From Ruminococcus sp. (lineage in GTDB: Bacteria > Bacillota > Clostridia > Oscillospirales > Ruminococcaceae), in the NCBI RefSeq assembly GCF_019423705.1, contig NZ_JAHZAX010000010.1, positions 69,200 to 133,199 of the forward strand: a stretch of DNA of 64,000 nt, given 5' to 3'. Every line of letters begins with the position of its first letter. Positions within the stretch are counted from its first letter, which is position 1. A program made the translations under genes and the position numbers. Under the pieces are notes generated by a model. That model did no database searches. It saw only the letters and a program-made list of their open reading frames with translations, and had not been told where the DNA came from. This document shows, one piece after another, positions 27,369 through 35,192 of this stretch.

Positions 27369-29261
27369 TTAAACCTCCTTGACAGCTTTGAAATGGCAGT
27401 TGGAGATACAAGCTCCGCACTTTATGCACTTTGAGGTGTCGATCTTGAACGGCTTTTTGATCTCGCCGCTGATCGCACCAACAGGACAGACTCTCGAGCA
27501 CTTTGAACAGCCCTTGCATATCTCAGGGTCGATCTGATATGTCACAAGCTTCTTGCAGTTGCCCGCAGGACACTTCTTGTCCTTGATGTGAGCTTCGTAT
27601 TCCTCACGGAAGTTCTTTATGGTGGAAACAACAGGGAACGCAGCCGTCTTTCCGAGACCGCAAAGCGCCGTTGAAGATATTGTGTCCGCAAGCTCGAGAA
27701 GCAGCTCGATATCACCCTCTTGTCCGTTGCCGTTTACGATACGCTCGAGGATCTCAAGCATACGCTTTGTGCCTTCACGGCAAGGCACGCACTTTCCGCA
27801 GGATTCGTTCTGAGTGAAGTTCATAAAGAACCTTGCAACTTCCACCATACAAGACTTATCGTCCATTACAACAAGTCCGCCAGAACCGATCATTGCGCCG
27901 ACCTTTTTCAGCGAATCGAAATCAAGCTGTATATCGAGATTTGGCGTAACAAGACAGCCGCCCGACGGACCGCCGATCTGAACGGCTTTGAACTGTCCGT
28001 CTCCTCTCATACCGCCGCCGATATCGAATATTACCTTTCTGAGAGAAGTTCCCATCGGCACTTCGATAAGGCCTGTGTTGGAGATATTTCCCGTCAGAGC
28101 AAATGCTTTCGTTCCAGGTGAGTTCTCAGGACCAATGCTTCTGAACCACTTTGCGCCGTTGTTTATTATAACAGGAACGTTCGCCAGCGTCTCAACATTG
28201 TTGAGGACAGTCGGCTCGTTGAAAAGTCCGTGCTCGACAGTTCTCGGCGGCTTAACTCTCGGCATACCACGCTTGCCCTCGATAGAAGCCGTCAGCGCTG
28301 AACCCTCGCCGCAGACAAATGCGCCTGCGCCACGATTGATATGTATTCTGAATGAAAAATCCGTTCCAAGGATATTGTCGCCCAGCAGACCGAACTGTTC
28401 AGCCTGTGCGATAGCGCCTTTAAGACGTGAAACAGCCAGCGGATATTCTGCACGAACGTAGATATAGCCCTCTTTTGCGCCCGTTGCGATGCCGGCGATC
28501 ATCATACCTTCGAGAAGTCTGTGCGGGTCGCCCTCCATAATGGAACGATCCATAAATGCGCCAGGGTCGCCCTCGTCGCCGTTGCAGACTATGTACTTTG
28601 TGGGGCTCTTCTGCTTTGCAACGCTCGTCCACTTTCTGCCAAGAGGGAAGCCTCCGCCGCCACGTCCTCTAAGGTTTGACTCGGTCATCTCGTTGAGGAT
28701 ATCCTCTGCCGACATATCGAGCAAAGCCTTTTCAAAAGCTCTGTATCCGCCGATAGCAAGATATTCCTTTATAGAAGTGGCGTCAATGTGTCCGCAATGT
28801 TCAAGGACGATACGCTGCTGCATTTTATAGAACGGTATCTCCGATTGCTGGCGATAGATCTCGCCGTTTTTCTTATAGCAAAGTCTTTCAACACATTCGC
28901 CGCCGCAAATGGTCTTTTCGACTATTTCGTCAACGTCGTCAAGCTTAACCTTTGTGTAAAGCCAGCCCTCAGGCTCTATCCTCACCAGCGGACCCATTTC
29001 GCAGAAGCCGTGACAACCGCTGCGCTTTACGCCAACAGCACCTTGGTGCACATCATCATCGTGGGGCTCGTCAGCAAGGGCGACAACGCACTCTATCCCC
29101 TTGGCGGAAATGGTGTCGATAAGCTTCTGATAGATATTCAGCGAACCGCCTGCAACGCAGCCTGTTCCTGCGCAGACAAGGACTTTTCTCGCTTGCTTGT
29201 CAACAAGTCTGCCGTATTGCTCACGGGCGGAGTCAAGGTCGTATTTCGTTTTCAGCAGCAT
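27369..29261 (-). CDS. hydB: Hydrogenase NuoF-like diaphorase subunit
   Basis: 630-residue NADH-binding subunit. N-terminal thioredoxin-like [2Fe-2S] domain (CAGTGC and GCHGFC), FMN/NADH core with GRGGGGFPLGRKW and NGDEGDPGAFMDR, [4Fe-4S] motif SCGKCVPCREG, and a C-terminal two-cluster ferredoxin domain (CKGCSKCSRVCP, CIKCGACISNC). It oxidises NADH and passes electrons to HydA. Eight bases upstream of hydA; it starts one base after the hydC stop. Confidence 0.96.
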   Translation of the reverse strand: MLLKTKYDLDSAREQYGRLVDKQARKVLVCAGTGCVAGGSLNIYQKLIDTISAKGIECVVALADEPHDDDVHQGAVGVKRSGCHGFCEMGPLVRIEPEGWLYTKVKLDDVDEIVEKTICGGECVERLCYKKNGEIYRQQSEIPFYKMQQRIVLEHCGHIDATSIKEYLAIGGYRAFEKALLDMSAEDILNEMTESNLRGRGGGGFPLGRKWTSVAKQKSPTKYIVCNGDEGDPGAFMDRSIMEGDPHRLLEGMMIAGIATGAKEGYIYVRAEYPLAVSRLKGAIAQAEQFGLLGDNILGTDFSFRIHINRGAGAFVCGEGSALTASIEGKRGMPRVKPPRTVEHGLFNEPTVLNNVETLANVPVIINNGAKWFRSIGPENSPGTKAFALTGNISNTGLIEVPMGTSLRKVIFDIGGGMRGDGQFKAVQIGGPSGGCLVTPNLDIQLDFDSLKKVGAMIGSGGLVVMDDKSCMVEVARFFMNFTQNESCGKCVPCREGTKRMLEILERIVNGNGQEGDIELLLELADTISSTALCGLGKTAAFPVVSTIKNFREEYEAHIKDKKCPAGNCKKLVTYQIDPEICKGCSKCSRVCPVGAISGEIKKPFKIDTSKCIKCGACISNCHFKAVKEV

Positions 29262-29262
29262 A

Positions 29263-29748
29263 TTATTCAGCCTCCTTTTCTCTCAGCTCTTTGAGCAGAG
29301 CCGCAGCCTTGTCGGGGTTCATCTCGGGGTGAACGACATCGTTTACAGTCATAACAGGGGCAAGTCCGCAAGCGCCAAGGCAGGACACCGTCTCAACGGA
29401 AAACATCAGATCGTCCGTTGTGGTCTTTGTCTCGCTTAGCCCAAGCTCGCCTCTGAGATATTCCAGTATCGGGATAGATTTTCTGACGTGGCAGGCTGTG
29501 CCATCGCAGCACTTGATAACATATTTTCCCTTTGGTTCGAGAGAAAAGTTCTCGTAAAAGGTCGCAACGCTGTAAATTCTTGCCTCACCCATACCAAGCT
29601 TTTTCGCAAGGTAGGGGAAAAGCTCCGCAGGAAGATAGTGGTATATCTCCTGAATATCCTGCAAGATCGCAATTACGGCAGTTTTTTCGTGTTCTTTAAG
29701 AATTTCATCAATAGGCGAATAGTCAAATTCTTTTGTTGTATTTGTCAT
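29263..29748 (-). CDS. hydC: Hydrogenase NuoE-like subunit
   Basis: 161 residues with thioredoxin-like [2Fe-2S] ligands C-x4-C in CDGTAC and C-x3-C in CLGAC. First gene of the hydCBA operon. ATG 29748 follows GGAGGAAGCGTT; the open frame reaches further up but covers the palindromic operator candidate. Cytosolic subunit of the NADH-dependent hydrogenase. Confidence 0.95.
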   Translation of the reverse strand: MTNTTKEFDYSPIDEILKEHEKTAVIAILQDIQEIYHYLPAELFPYLAKKLGMGEARIYSVATFYENFSLEPKGKYVIKCCDGTACHVRKSIPILEYLRGELGLSETKTTTDDLMFSVETVSCLGACGLAPVMTVNDVVHPEMNPDKAAALLKELREKEAE

Positions 29749-29772
29749 AACGCTTCCTCCATAATAATTGAC

Positions 29773-29790
29773 TTGGGTCGATCGACCCAA
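29773..29790 (-). promoter_or_regulatory. 18-base perfect palindrome, operator candidate of hydCBA
   Basis: TTGGGTCGATCGACCCAA is a perfect palindrome that ends 25 bases before the hydC ATG. It is far more GC-rich than its surroundings. The form does not match the Rex consensus (TTGTTAA-N-TTAACAA). Confidence 0.65.
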
Positions 29791-29882
29791 TATCTTTATT
29801 TGTCTATTTGTCACAAAAAATATTGTTAAATACACAAATTAAGTCAACAATAAAGACATACTGTCAACTATAATTATATATC

Positions 29883-29960
29883 ATATGACGCATAATGAAT
29901 AATGTTTTTATTTACATACGTCATATATAATAGGAATAAGTTTTGACTAACTCGTCATAT
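29883..29960. repeat. Three copies of octamer ATATGACG
   Basis: ATATGACG at 29883-29890 and its inverse CGTCATAT at 29919-29926 and 29953-29960, spaced 36 and 34 bases, in the region upstream of the hydrogenase operon. Candidate binding sites. Confidence 0.5.
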
Positions 29961-29998
29961 TTAACGTGTGGAGAAACCTTAAATTGTATAAATTGCAT

Positions 29999-30028
29999 AT
30001 AAAAACAGCTCCTTTTTCAAGAAGCTGT
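29999..30028 (-). terminator. Terminator of birA
   Basis: On the minus strand ACAGCTTCTT / AAGGAGCTGT stem followed by TTTTTAT. Confidence 0.85.
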
Positions 30029-30126
30029 CAGTTGCGATATATTAAGTTTACAAATATAATTATTAAAAACAACGTCTGTATGTTTGATTAGACTTACCTA
30101 ACATATCAAAGACTATATGGCGGCTA

Positions 30127-31101
30127 TCACGCTTTGCGAATACTTATCTCGCCAGAGGAAATATATTCCTCTCTGCCGTCCTCATATCTGACGTGGAGCT
30201 TGCAGTCCTCGTCGGCGCCAAGCATAATGGCAGGGGTCTTTTCCTCACCTCTGATAATGTTGATCTTCTCGCCAACCCACAAAAGCCTTTTTCTGTATTC
30301 GGGATAGAAGCTGTTTTCGGAGAAGCTTTCGTAAAGGCGCATAAAGTTGTTTATTATCTCTGCGGCGATCCTGTTTCGCATATCGCTCTTGCGCTCCTCA
30401 AACACCGCACCTGCGATGTCTCTGATCGCCTCGGGGAAGCCGCCGTCGGGCTCGTAAGCGTTCACACCAATGCCTAGCACGGCATAATCAAGTCCGCCGC
30501 TTTCCATACTGAAAGAAGCTTCCGTGAGGATACCGCAAATTTTTCTGCCGTTAATGTAAATGTCGTTGACCCATTTGATGTCGGGCTTGAGGTCGCTGAC
30601 GCTTTCAACGGCAAGGGCTACCGATACCGCCGCAGCGGTGGTTATCTTGACAGCGTCCTGCGCCGCCATATTCGGGCGGAGAAGTATGCTCAGATAAAGT
30701 CCCGAATCTGAGGGCGAGAAAAATGACCTTCCAAGCCTTCCACGGCCTTGTGTCTGCGCACCTGCGATAATGACCTTGCCCTCGGAGGCACCTTGATTTG
30801 CGCAGTCTTTAAGCAGCAGATTTGTTGAAGTGACTTCCTTGTAGACTTCTATATCCATATCCTTCCTTTCGGGAACAAGATATTTTTTCACGCCGGCAAG
30901 GGAAAGGATATCGGTGTTTTCGTCAAGGGAATAGCCCTTGTTCGTCACCGCAGAGATAGGATAGCCCTGCTCCTGCAAAACTTTGACAGCCTTCCATATC
31001 GCACCACGGGTGCAGCCCAGCGAGTCCGCAAGCTGTTCCCCTGATAAAAAATCGCCCCTGTTTGCGTCTAATATATCAAGAACTTTGTCTTTGACAGCCA
31101 T
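30127..31101 (-). CDS. birA: Bifunctional biotin-protein ligase / repressor BirA
   Basis: 324 residues. N-terminal winged helix (about 1-60; FLSGEQLADSLGCTRGAIWK) and a catalytic core with GRGRLGRSF (119-127) and KWVNDIYINGRKICGILTE, plus the C-terminal SH3-like domain. It makes biotinyl-AMP and biotinylates AccB, whose gene is in this window. The HTH suggests it also represses biotin genes, none of which are here. RBS AGGAGGCATTTTT. Confidence 0.95.
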   Translation of the reverse strand: MAVKDKVLDILDANRGDFLSGEQLADSLGCTRGAIWKAVKVLQEQGYPISAVTNKGYSLDENTDILSLAGVKKYLVPERKDMDIEVYKEVTSTNLLLKDCANQGASEGKVIIAGAQTQGRGRLGRSFFSPSDSGLYLSILLRPNMAAQDAVKITTAAAVSVALAVESVSDLKPDIKWVNDIYINGRKICGILTEASFSMESGGLDYAVLGIGVNAYEPDGGFPEAIRDIAGAVFEERKSDMRNRIAAEIINNFMRLYESFSENSFYPEYRKRLLWVGEKINIIRGEEKTPAIMLGADEDCKLHVRYEDGREEYISSGEISIRKA

Positions 31102-31285
31102 AAAAATGCCTCCTGCTATGAATTTTGCATTATATCATTGCCTTGATCGTCTTAATTATACTTAATTATAACACAAATAGGCGCTTTATTCAAGCATTGG
31201 TGTAAATTTTGGCGTGCAAAGGGCACATTTTCTGCATTTTTGCAATGTTATACAAAAGATTGTGCAAAATGACGGATAATAATAT

Positions 31286-31314
31286 TTGCATTTTCAAACT
31301 GTTTGTTGTATAAT
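31286..31314 (+). promoter_or_regulatory. Promoter of the phospholipid gene run
   Basis: TTGCAT (31286-31291), 17 bases, TATAAT (31309-31314), with TG before the -10. Confidence 0.8.
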
Positions 31315-31391
31315 ATAATAGTATATGTGTATGTATGCGTATGTCGATATGTATAGATATGTATGAATTGAAACTGAAAAGGACGATGACG

Positions 31392-32354
31392 ATGTTTTAT
31401 AACCTTTTGGCTAAAACCGATAATATGGCGTTAATGCTGCTTATCCCGCTGCTTTGCAGCTTTTTGATAGCGTTTTTAAGCTTGAAGTATTTCAAGCGTA
31501 TCCTCCCGAAAGACCAGGGAAGAGCTTTCGCTGTAAACGGAGCACTTTCCGAGGGCAAACCTCGTGGCGCAGGACTTATTTTCATAACTTCATTTACCCT
31601 GTGTGCGGCGCTTTTCTATCCTCTCAGCGTTGAGAACGTGATATACCTTGCCCTTGTTTATGCCGCAATGCTCAGCGGATATTTTGACGACGCTGCCGAA
31701 ACGCCTTGGGGCAACCTCAAAAAGGGTCTTATCGACCTTGTTATCTCCCTTGGTACGGCGTTTACATATTATTTCAGCAACGGCTCAGAGGTCAAACTTT
31801 ACATAACAGGCTCAGTTTTCACTATCCCTGCGCCTATATTTATCATTCTTGCCGGCGTGCTGGTATGGACGGCAATAAATGTAACAAACTGCACCGACGG
31901 TGTGGACGGGCTGTGCGGCTCGCTGGTTATGACAGTCCTGCTGCCACTTGCTCTTATGGTATCGAGAGGCGGCTTCAGTGAAATGCTTCTGCCGATGATA
32001 ATGTTCGTTACTCTTGCGGCATATCTGTGGTTCAACTGCTCACCTAGCCAGATCCTTATGGGCGACGCAGGCTCGAGAGCGCTGGGCGTTTTCCTTGCAA
32101 TAATGTTCCTCAAGACCGCTGCGCCTTTTGCATTTATCCCCCTTGCTATCATTATTATTCTGGACGGCGGACTGGGACTTCTCAAGCTTTCGTTCAGACG
32201 TTTCCTTAAAATAAAGAACTTTATGGAGGGCATTAGAACCCCTCTTCACGACCACGCAAGAAAAAACAAAGGTTGGTCGGATACTCAGGTCGTAATAAGA
32301 TTTACTCTTATTCAGATCATTGTTAATTTGTGCTATGTGTCATTTCTGCTGTAA
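31392..32354 (+). CDS. MraY-like glycosyl-1-phosphate transferase
   Basis: About 320 residues and ten membrane helices. PNPT family motifs: GYFDDAAETPWGNLKKGL, NCTDGVDGLCGS, GDAGSRALG, and a C-terminal TPLHDHARKNKGWSD. MraY moves phospho-MurNAc-pentapeptide to undecaprenyl phosphate. This copy has HDH instead of HHH, GKPRGAGLIF instead of PTMGG, and is not in a cell-division cluster, so a paralogue role is possible. Start: several ATGs; 31392 has the best distance from AAAAGGA. Confidence 0.75.
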   Translation: MFYNLLAKTDNMALMLLIPLLCSFLIAFLSLKYFKRILPKDQGRAFAVNGALSEGKPRGAGLIFITSFTLCAALFYPLSVENVIYLALVYAAMLSGYFDDAAETPWGNLKKGLIDLVISLGTAFTYYFSNGSEVKLYITGSVFTIPAPIFIILAGVLVWTAINVTNCTDGVDGLCGSLVMTVLLPLALMVSRGGFSEMLLPMIMFVTLAAYLWFNCSPSQILMGDAGSRALGVFLAIMFLKTAAPFAFIPLAIIIILDGGLGLLKLSFRRFLKIKNFMEGIRTPLHDHARKNKGWSDTQVVIRFTLIQIIVNLCYVSFLL

Positions 32355-32376
32355 CTTGTAACGTATAAGTCGGCAG

Positions 32377-33516
32377 ATGTCGGCTTATCACAAAAACAAA
32401 CCAAAACAAAAGAACAAAAGAATTTCAAAGTCGGAGATGATGAAGATCAAAAAAAATCTGAAATATGTGCTGAACGTGCTTTTTATCGCACTTATCGGCT
32501 GGCTTACCGTGAGGTTGCTTTTCAAGGGCGAGGAATTTTCCGATATAATCAAAGACCTGCACCTTGCGAAAAAAAGCTGGCTTGCATTGGGCACCGTGTT
32601 CGTGTTCTGCTATGTGGCAGGGGAGTCGGTGATAATAAAGTATATGCTCAGGCTTTTCGACGTCAAGACGCCTTTCCACCGATGTCTGAAATATTCCTTC
32701 ATAGGCTTCTTTTTCAGCTGCATAACCCCGTCCGCTTCGGGCGGTCAGCCTGCGCAGATGTACTATATGAAAAAGGACGATATCAAAATAGGCTTCTCCA
32801 CCCTTATAATGCTGATGATAACAATTGCGTTCAAGGGCGTGCAGGTGCTTGTGGGCGTGATATTCCTGCTGTTTAATTACAGCTTTGTAAAGGTTCATAT
32901 CGGGCGGCTGTGGTGGCTGCTGCTTGTGGGCTTTCTGCTCAATATCGCCTATATCGTGGGACTTGTGTTCATATTCTTTAAACCCCTTTGGGCAAGAAAA
33001 ATGGGCATAAAGTTTATAAACTTCCTCACAAGGTTAAAGATTTTAAAGCAGAAAAACAACGAGAAATACATCAACAAGCTAAAGCGTATCTGTGATAATT
33101 ACATCGTCGGTGCGGAGTACATAAAAAACAACGTCCATACTGTGGTGAACATTTTCGCTATCACCCTTGTGCAGAGAATGTTCCTGCTTTCGGTGACGTG
33201 GATAGTCTATAGGTCATACGGCCTCAGCAGTACGGGATATATCGGTATCGTGGCGTTGCAAACTATGATAGGCATTGCGGTGGAAATGCTACCGCTGCCG
33301 GGTGCGGCAGGCGTAACAGAGGGCTGCTTTACTTATATGTTTATGGACATTTTCAGCAAGGATCTTGTAAAGCCTGCAATGCTCCTCAGCAGAGGACTGA
33401 GCTTTTACTTCCTGCTGTTTATGAGTGCGGCCGTAACGTTCGTTGCACATTTTATGGTAATGAGAAAAGACAAGAAAAACGGCATTGAAGCCGAAGATAT
33501 GAAAGAACCAAAATAA
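32377..33516 (+). CDS. Lysylphosphatidylglycerol synthase TM-type (flippase-like) membrane protein
   Basis: 379 residues with about eight helices, matching the PF03706/UPF0104 type: TPSASGGQPAQMYYMKK and LPLPGAAGVTEGCF are typical. Members move or modify lipids (MprF flippase part, YbhN). No synthetase domain is present, so it is not full MprF. The basic N-terminus is KNKPKQKNKRISK. A later ATG near 32437 with GGAG just upstream is an alternative start. Gap of 22 bases from the MraY-like gene. Confidence 0.85.
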   Translation: MSAYHKNKPKQKNKRISKSEMMKIKKNLKYVLNVLFIALIGWLTVRLLFKGEEFSDIIKDLHLAKKSWLALGTVFVFCYVAGESVIIKYMLRLFDVKTPFHRCLKYSFIGFFFSCITPSASGGQPAQMYYMKKDDIKIGFSTLIMLMITIAFKGVQVLVGVIFLLFNYSFVKVHIGRLWWLLLVGFLLNIAYIVGLVFIFFKPLWARKMGIKFINFLTRLKILKQKNNEKYINKLKRICDNYIVGAEYIKNNVHTVVNIFAITLVQRMFLLSVTWIVYRSYGLSSTGYIGIVALQTMIGIAVEMLPLPGAAGVTEGCFTYMFMDIFSKDLVKPAMLLSRGLSFYFLLFMSAAVTFVAHFMVMRKDKKNGIEAEDMKEPK

Positions 33517-33532
33517 AAAAGAGGATATAAAA

Positions 33533-34162
33533 ATGATAGGATTTTACAATTATTCGGTAATACTTACATACATAGGACTTATCTCATCGGTGTTCGGAAT
33601 CACGCAGATAATCGAGGGACACGAGTCTATCGCATTTCTCTGCCTGCTCCTTTCGGGCATATGCGACCTTTTCGACGGCAAGATCGCAAGAAGTATGAAA
33701 AACAGAACTGAGCACGAAAAGGTGTTCGGTATCCAGATCGACTCACTTTGCGACCTTGTATGCTTCGGCGTTTTCCCATCCGTGATGGGCTATCACTACG
33801 TTTCAGTTTATCCGCTGAGACTTATCGCAAGCATTATGATCGTCCTCGGCGCCGTTATCAGACTTGGCTACTTCAACGTTATGGAAGAGGAGCGTCAGAG
33901 AACGACCACCGAGAACCGCAAGGAATATCAGGGACTTCCTGTAACGACTGTGGCAATTATCCTGCCGCTGCTGTTTATGGGCAAGCACAATATCCCAAGG
34001 GACGTTTTCCCATACGTTTTCCACGGCTTTATGATACTTATTTCAATACTCTTCGTGCTGAAAATAAACGTCAAGAAGCTTTCGATGAAGGGCGTGCTGA
34101 TACTTTTCACTATCGGCGCAATAATCTTCCTCGGCTATCTTAAAATGCAGCATATAATTTAA
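33533..34162 (+). CDS. pssA: CDP-diacylglycerol-serine O-phosphatidyltransferase
   Basis: 209-residue CDP-alcohol phosphatidyltransferase that makes phosphatidylserine. The motif DG-x2-AR-x(n)-G-x3-D-x3-D is visible in DGKIAR ... GIQIDSLCDLVCFG. Six or so helices. It is 16 bases after the flippase-like gene and is followed by psd, giving the two steps to phosphatidylethanolamine. Confidence 0.94.
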   Translation: MIGFYNYSVILTYIGLISSVFGITQIIEGHESIAFLCLLLSGICDLFDGKIARSMKNRTEHEKVFGIQIDSLCDLVCFGVFPSVMGYHYVSVYPLRLIASIMIVLGAVIRLGYFNVMEEERQRTTTENRKEYQGLPVTTVAIILPLLFMGKHNIPRDVFPYVFHGFMILISILFVLKINVKKLSMKGVLILFTIGAIIFLGYLKMQHII

Positions 34163-34240
34163 GTCGGCTGACGGACAAATCCAAAATCAGAATTTAATGG
34201 GCGAATAATAATTTTGTCATTAGCGAAGGGAGTATGTGTT

Positions 34241-35116
34241 ATGAGGTATCGTGACAGACAGGGAAGAGAGTATGAGCAAACAACATCGCAGGATAAGTTT
34301 CTTGCAGCAGCCTATGGCTCTGCAATGGGCAGAGCGCTGATGAAATTTCTCGGCTGCCCGATATTCTCAAGGTGCGCAAGAGTAATACTTGACAGCAAGT
34401 TCTCTGTGCCATTCATCTTTAACTTTGCGGAAAATAACGGCATTGATATGTTCGATTACGAGGACAGGATGTATCGCTCCTTCAACGACTTTTTTACAAG
34501 AAAAATAAAGCCCGGCAGACGTTTTGTCACAAAGGACAAAAATATGCTTGTTAGCCCTTCCGACGGAAAGGTAACGGCTTATGAGATAAAAGGCTCTGAT
34601 ACCTTTATTATAAAGAACGCAGTCTATAACGTGGCTTCTGTGCTGAGAGACAGCAAGCTTGCTAAGCGCTATGAGGGCGGATATGCGGTAATAATCAGAC
34701 TTTCTGTGGACGATTACCACCGCTATTGCTACTGCGCAGACGGCGTGAAGAGCCATAACAGAAAGATAAGCGGTATCTTGCATACTGTCAACCCCGTTGT
34801 GAACAGGTATCTGCCTGTATATAAGGAAAATTCAAGAGAGTATTGCCTTATCAGAACGGAGAATTTCGGCGATATCGTGCAAATGGAAGTGGGCGCTCTT
34901 ATGGTGGGCAAGATAACTAATCTTGAGACAGCAGGCGGCGTAAAGGTCACAAAGGGCGAGGGAAAGGGCTATTTCGAGTTCGGCGGCTCAACTATTTTGC
35001 TGCTTCTCGAAAAGGACAAGGTAAAGCTCGCTCCCGACCTTATAAAGAATACCAAAGAGGGCTTTGAAACAAAGCTTTTGCAGGGTTCTATCATCGGCGA
35101 GAGCATTAATGGCTAA
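34241..35116 (+). CDS. psd: Phosphatidylserine decarboxylase proenzyme
   Basis: 291 residues. Self-cleavage site G249-S250 in FGGSTILLLL, where Ser becomes the pyruvoyl group; charge-relay motifs SPSDGKV and DDYHRYCY are present. Makes phosphatidylethanolamine at the membrane. ATG 34241 is chosen for GAAGGGAG 7 bases upstream, not the upstream TTG 34214. Confidence 0.95.
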   Translation: MRYRDRQGREYEQTTSQDKFLAAAYGSAMGRALMKFLGCPIFSRCARVILDSKFSVPFIFNFAENNGIDMFDYEDRMYRSFNDFFTRKIKPGRRFVTKDKNMLVSPSDGKVTAYEIKGSDTFIIKNAVYNVASVLRDSKLAKRYEGGYAVIIRLSVDDYHRYCYCADGVKSHNRKISGILHTVNPVVNRYLPVYKENSREYCLIRTENFGDIVQMEVGALMVGKITNLETAGGVKVTKGEGKGYFEFGGSTILLLLEKDKVKLAPDLIKNTKEGFETKLLQGSIIGESING

Positions 35117-35192
35117 TTAAAATATTGTAAATGTGTGGAATATAGAAGGCAGGAAACAGGAAGTAAAAAATAATCAGCAAGGGGCTTTTTGA

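Larger units (their letters stand above)
29749..30126. other. Regulatory region upstream of the hydrogenase operon
   Basis: 378 AT-rich bases: the 18-base palindrome near the hydC start, three copies of an octamer (29883-29960), several TTGACA/TTGACT boxes, and the birA terminator. The exact hydC promoter cannot be fixed: TTGTGA ... GATATT (16-base spacing) just upstream of the palindrome is one option on the minus strand. Confidence 0.6.

Noticed and set aside
29821..29855. Possible Rex site (TTGTTAAATACACAA) upstream of hydC
   Set aside because: Only one half matches the Rex consensus and the second half is missing at the right distance, so I do not list it as a site.
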